A stretch of 64,000 bases of DNA from Hydrogenophaga sp. GTDB taxonomy: Bacteria; Pseudomonadota; Gammaproteobacteria; Burkholderiales; Burkholderiaceae_C. The stretch spans positions 1 to 64,000 of the forward strand of contig NZ_JADMKB010000034.1 of assembly GCF_018780075.1 (NCBI RefSeq), in the 5' to 3' direction. Of this stretch, positions 57,972 through 64,000 are shown piece by piece. The translations under genes were made by a program, and so were the position numbers. Each line of letters begins with the position of its first letter. Within the stretch, counting starts at the first letter, position 1. The notes below the pieces were generated by a model, which saw nothing but the letters and a program-made list of their open reading frames with translations, ran no database searches and had not been told where the DNA came from.

Positions 57972-58796
57972 ATGATCGACCTGCACAGCCACATCCTCCC
58001 GGGCATCGACGACGGCGCCGGGACCCTCGATGTGTCGCTGGAGATGGCGCGCATGGCGGTGGCCGACGGTGTGCACACCATGGCGTGCACACCGCACATC
58101 TACCCCGGCATGTACCTGAACGACGGCCCCCTCATCGCGCGCCGTCGCGATGCGCTGCAGGCCGAGCTCGACCACGCGGGCATTCCCCTGCAGCTGGTGG
58201 TCGGCGCTGACGTTCACCTGGTGCCGGGCCTGCTGGAAGGCCTGCGCAGCGGCCGCGTGCCCACGCTGAACGGCTCGCGCTACCTGCTGCTCGAACCGTC
58301 CCACACCACGCCGCCACCCCGGTTCGAGGCGGCCGTGGGCGAGCTGATCGCGGCGGGCTACACCCCCCTCATCACCCACCCCGAACGCCTGACCTGGATC
58401 GCCCAGCACCACGCCGTGTTCCTGCGCCTCGTGCAGCAGGGCGCCTGGATGCAGATCACCGCCGGCGCGCTCACGGGCGTCTTTGGCCCCCGCGCCAGGT
58501 ACTGGGGCGAACGCCTGATCGGCGACGGCCACGCCCATGTGATCGCCAGCGACGCCCACTCCACCGGACGCCGTTGCCCCGGCCTCAGCGAGGCGCTGCA
58601 CGTCGCCCAGCGGCTGCTCGGTCCGGCCGAGGCGCGGCGCCTCGTGCTCGACCGCCCGCAAGCGGTGATCCAGGACGCGCCGCCGCAGCGTTTCCCGCTG
58701 CCCGACATCTTCATCCCACCCGAAGGCAACGTGGGTCGGTGGCTCGCCCGGTTCGGGCTGGGGCGCCACAGGCTGCCCGACGCCAGCCTCCGCTGA
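57972..58796 (+). CDS. PHP-type tyrosine-protein phosphatase (CpsB/Wzb-like)
   Basis: A 274-residue member of the polymerase-and-histidinol-phosphatase (PHP) fold, tyrosine phosphatase type used in Gram-positive CpsB and many exopolysaccharide operons. The metal-binding motif is IDLHSHILPGIDDG, with ACTPHIYPG, LITHPERL and VIASDAHS. It would dephosphorylate a BY-kinase controlling chain length; that kinase is not in the window. It is 25 bases after the export gene. Confidence 0.88.
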   Translation: MIDLHSHILPGIDDGAGTLDVSLEMARMAVADGVHTMACTPHIYPGMYLNDGPLIARRRDALQAELDHAGIPLQLVVGADVHLVPGLLEGLRSGRVPTLNGSRYLLLEPSHTTPPPRFEAAVGELIAAGYTPLITHPERLTWIAQHHAVFLRLVQQGAWMQITAGALTGVFGPRARYWGERLIGDGHAHVIASDAHSTGRRCPGLSEALHVAQRLLGPAEARRLVLDRPQAVIQDAPPQRFPLPDIFIPPEGNVGRWLARFGLGRHRLPDASLR

Positions 58797-59128
58797 CGCA
58801 CCAATTGACGGACCGGCGCCCGCAATCGGGGCCGAAACGTGGAATTTCTCACAACCTTTTGGTGCAGCCGGCCCACGGCGCGCCCGCTGGCCGCGGGTCT
58901 TTCTGACCGTTCGTCGGCCCACGCGCCATTCCGATCACCGCAATATCGACGTAACAGTTGGTGATTACCCTGTCAGAACGATGTGTTACTTAAGTTAGGT
59001 GTTGCAACGCAGCAAATGCACCCTTTTGGACTAATACTCGCCCCCTCTGTGCAGCACTCTGGCCTGAAGTTTGCTGAATGCTGGTTGAAATCCCACCGTC
59101 CCCCGGACCGTTGGTCAATGAGGTGCCC
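58797..59128. other. 332-base gene-free region upstream of the sugar-phosphate transferase
   Basis: Holds a sigma54-type promoter (59059-59075) and several palindromes: GTAACA (58951-58956) with TGTTAC (58984-58989), ACTTAAGT (58988-58995) and GTTGCAAC (59001-59008). These lie 55-110 bases upstream of the -24 box and may be activator sites. The region is notably less GC-rich than its surroundings. Confidence 0.5.
59059..59075 (+). promoter_or_regulatory. sigma54 (-24/-12) promoter of the sugar-phosphate transferase
   Basis: CTGGCCTGAAGTTTGCT fits YTGGCNNG-N4-TTGCW with GG (59061-59062) and GC (59073-59074) 10 bases apart. The predicted start near 59086 is about 43 bases before ATG 59129. Confidence 0.6.
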
Positions 59129-60706
59129 ATGAACGCTCGTCCATCGCCTTTGTCACAGCTACCGTCGCCCCAGCCCTCCCCGGAGGGCAGCGGTGACACC
59201 GTCGTCTCGATGTACAACGAGAACGACCTCGCCCGCAGCCTCGCCCCCTGGGTCAGACACAGCTCACGCCAGCGCTGGGTGATGGCCCGGCTCATGCTCA
59301 CCGACCTCAGCGTGCTGTGGTGCTGCTTCGTTGCGGGCCGCCTGCCGGTCTGGCTGCGCGGTGAGGCCACGCTGCCGGACGCCCTGAACGTCTGGTGGGC
59401 CGACAACGGCCAGCTCCGCCTCACGCTCTTCATGGCGATTGCGCTGGCCATGATCGGCTGGATGGGGGCTGTGCAAGGCCACTACACCGCCTACCGCCGA
59501 AAGCCCTGGTGGGACGAAGCGCGCCAGATCATCCAGGTGGTGCTGGCCGCCGCGCTCATCGACGCCATGATCATGTACAGCGCCCAATGGTCGCTGTCCC
59601 GGCTCTGGACCGGCGCCACCTGGGCGCTGGTCCTGGTGAGCCTGCCGCTGGCGCGCCTGGCCATCCGCAAACGCCTGCTGGCCCAGGGCATGCTGACCCA
59701 GCCCTACGTGCTGATCGGTCACCCCGACGACGTCGAGAAGGCCGCCACCGCCCTCGCCAGCGAGCCCCTACTGGGTTACAAGCCCGTCGCGGTGGTCTGC
59801 CCCCATCCGGGCGAGCGCCTGGTGGCGTTCAAGGGCGGGCCGGTGGTGGCGCCCACCGCGCTCACGCCGGCGGTGAGGGAGTTTCTCGCCCAGCCCGGCG
59901 CCTACCACCTGGTGGGGGTGCTCGGCATCCGGGACAACAACTGGCTGCGCGAGCTCTCGCAGGAACTCATGCTCACCCGCGACGACTTCGTGATGGTGCC
60001 CGCCCTGGGCGACCTGCCGATGTACGGCATGGAGGCGTCCCACCTCTTCAGCCACGACGTGCTGTTTCTGCGCGCCCGCAACAACCTCAACCGCGTGGGC
60101 CCCCAGATCCTCAAGCGGGCGCTGGACATCGTCGGTTCGGCCACGGCCCTGCTCGTGCTGTCGCCCCTGTTCGCCTACTTTGCCTGGAAGATCTCCCGCG
60201 ATGGCGGCAGCCCCTTCTTCGGCCATGTGCGCGTCGGGCAGAAGGGCCGCCCCTTCAAGTGCTACAAGTTCAGGTCCATGGTGGTCAACGCCCAGGAAGA
60301 ACTGAAGAAGCTGCTGGCCAACGACCCCGAAGCCCGGGCCGAATGGGAGCGGGACTTCAAGCTCAGGAACGACCCCCGCATCAGCAAGATCGGCGGCTTC
60401 CTCCGCCGCACCAGCCTGGACGAACTGCCCCAGCTCTGGAACGTGCTGACCGGCGAAATGAGCCTGGTCGGTCCCCGCCCCCTGATCCAGGACGAGCTGG
60501 CGCGCTACGGCAAGAACGTCACCTACTACCTGATGTCCCGGCCCGGGATGACCGGGCTCTGGCAGGTGAGCGGGCGCAGCGACGCCACCTACGTTTCCCG
60601 CATCCGTTTCGACGCCTGGTACGTGCGCAACTGGTCCCTCTGGTACGACCTCGTGATCATGTTGCGCACGGTGCGGGTGGTGCTCAAGCAAGAAGGCGCC
60701 GTCTAA
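59129..60706 (+). CDS. undecaprenyl-phosphate sugar-phosphate transferase (WcaJ/EpsE-like)
   Basis: A 525-residue polyprenyl phosphosugar transferase that starts repeat-unit assembly by placing a hexose-1-phosphate on undecaprenyl phosphate. The N-terminal half has about four transmembrane helices and a CoA-binding-like domain (about 180-300). The C-terminal catalytic region has RVGQKGRPFKCYKFRSM, DELPQLWNVLTGEMSLVGPRP and LMSRPGMTGLWQVSGR. ATG 59129 (MNARPSPLS) was chosen because GAGG lies 5 bases upstream and the sigma54 promoter would overlap a longer frame poorly. Confidence 0.91.
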   Translation: MNARPSPLSQLPSPQPSPEGSGDTVVSMYNENDLARSLAPWVRHSSRQRWVMARLMLTDLSVLWCCFVAGRLPVWLRGEATLPDALNVWWADNGQLRLTLFMAIALAMIGWMGAVQGHYTAYRRKPWWDEARQIIQVVLAAALIDAMIMYSAQWSLSRLWTGATWALVLVSLPLARLAIRKRLLAQGMLTQPYVLIGHPDDVEKAATALASEPLLGYKPVAVVCPHPGERLVAFKGGPVVAPTALTPAVREFLAQPGAYHLVGVLGIRDNNWLRELSQELMLTRDDFVMVPALGDLPMYGMEASHLFSHDVLFLRARNNLNRVGPQILKRALDIVGSATALLVLSPLFAYFAWKISRDGGSPFFGHVRVGQKGRPFKCYKFRSMVVNAQEELKKLLANDPEARAEWERDFKLRNDPRISKIGGFLRRTSLDELPQLWNVLTGEMSLVGPRPLIQDELARYGKNVTYYLMSRPGMTGLWQVSGRSDATYVSRIRFDAWYVRNWSLWYDLVIMLRTVRVVLKQEGAV

Positions 60707-60784
60707 GCCCGAGGCCACCGCCCGCCCGGCCGCCAGGCCTTGCGGGCGACATTGTTTTCAACCCACCTTATGCGGCACTGCAAC

Positions 60785-62269
60785 ATGATCACTCCCGTCA
60801 TCCTCTGCGGCGGCTCCGGCACCCGCCTGTGGCCACTGAGCCGCAAAAGCTTTCCCAAGCAGTTCGTGCCGCTGATCGAGGGCAAGAGCCTGCTGCAGCT
60901 CACCCTGCAGCGGGTGGGTTCGCTCGGGCCCCAGCTCATGGTGGTCGCGTCCGAGGGCCACCGCTTCATGGTCGCCGACGCGCTGCAGGGGGTGCCCGCG
61001 GGCACCCAGGCCATCCTGGAACCGACCAGCCGCAACACGGCCGCGGCCATGGCCCTGGCCGCGCTGCAGGCCACCGACAACGGCCAGCCCGACGCGCTGC
61101 TGCTGTTCTGCCCGGCCGACCAGCACATCCCAGACACCGCCGCCTTCGCCCGCGCGGTGCAGGAAGGCGTGCCCTCGGCCGAGGGCGGCGCCATCGTCAC
61201 GTTCGGCATCGTGCCGAGCTTCCCCAGCACCGCCTACGGCTACATCCAGCAAGGCCCGCTGCGCCCGGACGGCGCGCTGCAGGTGCAGCGCTTCATCGAG
61301 AAGCCGCAGGCCGAGGCCGCGCAGTCGCTGCTGCTGGGCGGCGGCGTGCTCTGGAACGCCGGCATCTTCCTCTGCCGCGCCAGCGTGCTGCTGCAGGCGC
61401 TGGAGCGCCACGCCCCCGACATCGTGGCCAGCTGCCGCAAGGCCCTGCCCGCGCCCCCGGCGGCCATGTCGCCACCGGCCCCGGGCGCCGCGCCGCAGTG
61501 GATCACCCCCACCGCCCCCGAATTCGCCGCCTGCCGTTCGCAGAGCATCGACTACGCCGTCATGGAGCACCACGACAACGTGGCCGTGGTGCCCTTTCCC
61601 GGCGCCTGGAGCGACGTGGGCAGCTGGAACGCCGTGGCCGACCTGAGCCCCGCCGACGCCGATGGCAACCGCGTGCAGGGCCAGGGGATGACCCACCTGG
61701 CGCGCAACACCTTCATCCACGCGCCCCACCGGCCGGTGGTCGCGCTCGGCACGCAGGACCTGCTGATCATCGACACGCCCGACGCGCTGCTCGTGGCCCA
61801 CAAGGACTGTGTCGAGCAGGTCAAGGACATCGTGACGCGGCTGCAGGACCAGCAGTGCGCCGAGGCCCTCACCCACCGCAAGGTGGCGCGCCCCTGGGGC
61901 TGGTACGACAGCATCGACCTGGGTGAGCGTTTCCAGGTCAAGCGCATCGGCGTGAAACCCGGCGCCAGCCTGAGCCTGCAGATGCACCACCACCGCGCCG
62001 AACACTGGGTCGTCGTCAAGGGCACGGCCGAGGTCACGCGCGGCAAAGACACCTTCCTGCTCTCGGAGAACCAGTCCACCTACATCCCGGTGGGTGAACT
62101 GCACCGCCTGCACAACCCCGGCCGGATGGAACTGGAAATGATCGAGGTGCAGTCGGGCAGCTACCTGGGCGAAGACGACATCGTGCGCTTCGAAGACACC
62201 TACGGTCGCGCCACCGCGACCCGGGCCACACCGCCCGACACCCCGGTGCGGGCCGCCCTCAGCCGATGA
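60785..62269 (+). CDS. mannose-1-phosphate guanylyltransferase/mannose-6-phosphate isomerase
   Basis: A 494-residue bifunctional type II enzyme making GDP-mannose. The N-terminal nucleotidyltransferase (about residues 1-340) starts VILCGGSGTRLWPLSRKSFP. The C-terminal cupin isomerase (about 370-485) has RPWGWYDSIDLGERFQVKR and LQMHHHRAEHWVVVKG. ATG 60785 (MITPVILCG) is used; an earlier in-frame ATG at 60740 is unlikely. It overlaps the next glycosyltransferase by 4 bases. Mannose or a derived sugar is expected in the polymer. Confidence 0.94.
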   Translation: MITPVILCGGSGTRLWPLSRKSFPKQFVPLIEGKSLLQLTLQRVGSLGPQLMVVASEGHRFMVADALQGVPAGTQAILEPTSRNTAAAMALAALQATDNGQPDALLLFCPADQHIPDTAAFARAVQEGVPSAEGGAIVTFGIVPSFPSTAYGYIQQGPLRPDGALQVQRFIEKPQAEAAQSLLLGGGVLWNAGIFLCRASVLLQALERHAPDIVASCRKALPAPPAAMSPPAPGAAPQWITPTAPEFAACRSQSIDYAVMEHHDNVAVVPFPGAWSDVGSWNAVADLSPADADGNRVQGQGMTHLARNTFIHAPHRPVVALGTQDLLIIDTPDALLVAHKDCVEQVKDIVTRLQDQQCAEALTHRKVARPWGWYDSIDLGERFQVKRIGVKPGASLSLQMHHHRAEHWVVVKGTAEVTRGKDTFLLSENQSTYIPVGELHRLHNPGRMELEMIEVQSGSYLGEDDIVRFEDTYGRATATRATPPDTPVRAALSR

Positions 62270-63402
62270 AAGTCGCCATCGTTCACTACTGGTGGCTCAG
62301 CAACCGCGGCGGCGAGGCCGTGGTGGCCGCCATCGCCGAGCTCTACCCCGAGGCCGACCTGTATGTGCACGTGTGCGACGAGGCGCTGGTGCGAAAGACC
62401 CTGGGCGAGGGCTTCAAGGGCCTGGTCGTCACCACCTTCATCGCCCGCCTGCCGGGCGCGGCGAAGCACTACCAGAAGTACCTGCCCCTGATGCCGGTGG
62501 CGCTGGAGCAGCTGGACCTGTCCGCCTACGACCTGGTGATCAGCAGCGAGTCGGGGCCGGCCAAGGGCGTCATCACCCGGCCGGACGCGCTGCACGTCTG
62601 CTACTGCCACTCGCCCATGCGCTACGTGTGGGACATGTACCCCGCCTACCTCCAGGGCGCGGGCCGGGTCGTGCGCGCGCTGTTCCCGTGGGTGGCGCAC
62701 TGGCTGCGTGTCTGGGACCGGGCCTCGGCCGACCGCGTGGACCATTTCGTCGCCAACTCCAGCTTCGTGGCCTCGCGCATCCGCAAGTTCTACCGGCGCG
62801 ACGCCGAGGTGGTCTACCCGCCGGTGAACGTGACCTCGTTCGACCACCGCCGCGAGCGCGGCGACTTCTACCTCTGCCTGGGCCAGCTCGTGCCGTACAA
62901 GCGGGCCGACATGGTGGTGGAGGTGTTCAACCGGCTCGGGCTGCCCCTGGTGGTGATCGGCGAGGGCGAGCTGCTCGACCGCCTCAAGGCCATCGCCGCG
63001 CCCAACGTGCAGCTGATGGGGCGCCAGGCCTTCAGCGTGGTCAAGGACAAGCTCGAAACCTGCAAGGCCCTGGTGTTCCCGGGCCTGGAGGATTTCGGCA
63101 TCGTGCCCGTGGAGGCCATGGCCAGCGGCGCCCCCGTGATCGCCTACGGCAAGGGCGGTGCGCTCGACACCATCGTGCACGGCAAGACCGGCATCCTGTT
63201 CGACGAGCAGAGCAACAGCGCCCTGGAAGCCGCGATTCGCGCATGTGAAGCCGGCCAGCACCGGTTCGACGTGGAGGCGCTGCGCGAACACGCGGCAGGC
63301 TTCGACAAGGCCATCTTCCAGCGCCGGTTCCTCGAGGCCGTGGCGCGTGCGATGGCGGCCCAGAGGGCCCCGCCACCGCAGCACGCCGAAGGATGGAGCT
63401 AG
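62266..63402 (+). CDS. family 4 glycosyltransferase
   Basis: A 378-residue GT-B glycosyltransferase. The C-terminal donor site has FPGLEDFGIVPVEAMASGAPV, GKGGALDTIVHGKTG, typical of GT4 with the E-x7-E motif. The N-terminal part resembles WbaZ-like mannosyltransferases (YWWLSNRGGEAVV, CYCHSPMRYVWDMY). It probably uses GDP-mannose made by the preceding gene, with which it overlaps by 4 bases (inference). Confidence 0.9.
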   Translation: MKVAIVHYWWLSNRGGEAVVAAIAELYPEADLYVHVCDEALVRKTLGEGFKGLVVTTFIARLPGAAKHYQKYLPLMPVALEQLDLSAYDLVISSESGPAKGVITRPDALHVCYCHSPMRYVWDMYPAYLQGAGRVVRALFPWVAHWLRVWDRASADRVDHFVANSSFVASRIRKFYRRDAEVVYPPVNVTSFDHRRERGDFYLCLGQLVPYKRADMVVEVFNRLGLPLVVIGEGELLDRLKAIAAPNVQLMGRQAFSVVKDKLETCKALVFPGLEDFGIVPVEAMASGAPVIAYGKGGALDTIVHGKTGILFDEQSNSALEAAIRACEAGQHRFDVEALREHAAGFDKAIFQRRFLEAVARAMAAQRAPPPQHAEGWS

Positions 63403-63405
63403 GCC

Positions 63406-64000
63406 ATGGAGACCCTGGTCATCGGTCTGTTCTGGGTGCTGGCGGCGCAAGTGCTGATCGGCAAACCCCGCACGGGCCTCTGCATCTTTTTCGGGTCGCT
63501 CCCGTTCGGCGCGCTGGCGGTCATCCCCACCGCCCTGACCGGCGGCCTCACCCTGACACCGACCCCGATCATTGCCCTGCTCATCGGCGCCCGGCTGCTG
63601 CTGAACCGCCAGGACCGCAGCTCGCTGGCGGGCATCGCCCTGTCGAAAAACGGCACCGTGTACCTCTCGGTCTTCTGGATGATCGCCTGCGCGGCCACGC
63701 TGCTGATGCCCCGGATCTTCGAAAGCGAAGTGACGATCTTTCCCATCCGGTCGTCGGAAATGATCGTCGAGGAACTGCTGCACCCGACCACCCAGAATTT
63801 CTCCCAGCTGACCTACCTCTCGATCTCGGTGTTCGCGGTGTTCTGTTTCGTCCGTCTGACGCACAAGAACTTCAACGTCGCCGACCTGCTCGGGCCGATC
63901 CGGCTGGGCGCGCTCATCACCGTCGCCACGGGTGCCCTCGACTACGCCAGCAACTTCGTCAACCTGAACGCCCTCCTCGATCCGTTCCGGACCGCCTCGT
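63406..64000 (+). CDS. polytopic membrane protein, putative O-antigen ligase/polymerase (partial)
   Basis: An open frame from ATG 63406 (METLVIGLFWVLAAQVLIG) runs to the right edge without a stop (198 codons). It contains several hydrophobic segments: LVIGLFWVLAAQVLI, LTPTPIIALLIGARLLL, VFWMIACAATLLM and LSISVFAVFCFVRL. Place and character suit a Wzy/WaaL-like polymerase or ligase of the exopolysaccharide cluster, but the catalytic loop is outside the window. It starts 3 bases after the glycosyltransferase stop. Confidence 0.6.
   Translation, partial: METLVIGLFWVLAAQVLIGKPRTGLCIFFGSLPFGALAVIPTALTGGLTLTPTPIIALLIGARLLLNRQDRSSLAGIALSKNGTVYLSVFWMIACAATLLMPRIFESEVTIFPIRSSEMIVEELLHPTTQNFSQLTYLSISVFAVFCFVRLTHKNFNVADLLGPIRLGALITVATGALDYASNFVNLNALLDPFRTAS

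Overview
The window is GC-rich (roughly two thirds G+C), densely coded DNA with short intergenic gaps and many 1-4 base start/stop overlaps. Gene content (fused indolepyruvate ferredoxin oxidoreductase, DUF1631 protein, fmt/def next to a LysM protein and dprA, a large chemotaxis operon, LysR/Lrp/Crp regulators) points to a betaproteobacterium of the Burkholderiales, most likely Comamonadaceae (Hydrogenophaga/Acidovorax-like). The genus is inference. No tRNA, rRNA, CRISPR array, intact insertion sequence or prophage was seen.

Layout. 1-2.3 kb: an RND efflux adaptor and pump start, and an HSL-type hydrolase that has lost its catalytic Ser and His, divergent from a LysR regulator. 3.3-7.8 kb: a probable sigma54-controlled operon of rhodanese, OsmC-like protein, acyl-CoA-dehydrogenase-like flavoprotein and a rubredoxin/rubredoxin-reductase fusion. 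8 kb: an AbrB/PIN toxin-antitoxin pair. 8.6-12.8 kb (minus): a cyanate operon (Tat-exported binding protein, permease, ATPase, cyanase, NTF2-like protein), also behind a sigma54-type promoter, next to a PAS histidine kinase/NarL-type regulator pair. 15.9-24.9 kb (minus): a complete chemotaxis operon (mcp, cheY, STAS, cheA, PAS-mcp, cheW, cheR, cheD, cheB). 25-31.2 kb: RlmN-like methyltransferase, nitroreductase, acyl-CoA synthetase, Crp/Fnr regulator and two pirins. 31.4-35.6 kb (minus): a four-gene envelope-sugar operon (GT2, VTT membrane protein, ArnT-like transferase, UDP-uronate epimerase) behind a textbook PmrA-type box. 35.7-47 kb: AzlCD, fmt, def, LysM protein, dprA, DUF1631, secF-secD-yajC. 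47-51.4 kb: indolepyruvate oxidoreductase divergent from an Lrp regulator. 51.5-56.8 kb: six co-directional genes for exported proteins. 57-64 kb: an exopolysaccharide cluster with two sigma54-type promoters, running off the right edge.

The best candidate for an undescribed system is 51555-56763. Three small secreted proteins with mutually related segments, another small secreted protein, a PapD-like periplasmic chaperone and a 673-residue predicted outer-membrane barrel with a C-terminal SdrD-B-like domain are arranged as in a chaperone-usher operon, with ATGA overlaps and a strong stem-loop after the first subunit gene. The barrel does not look like a classical PapC/FimD usher.

A second theme is regulation. 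Four matches to the -24/-12 sigma54 promoter lie 25-100 bases upstream of operon starts (sulfurtransferase, cyanate and two exopolysaccharide units). A shared inverted-repeat type, TGYAGGG-N4-CCCTRCA, occurs near the cyanate operon and at the RlmN/nitroreductase divergence. A dispersed repeat of about 80 bases sits directly at the 3' ends of three unrelated minus-strand genes.
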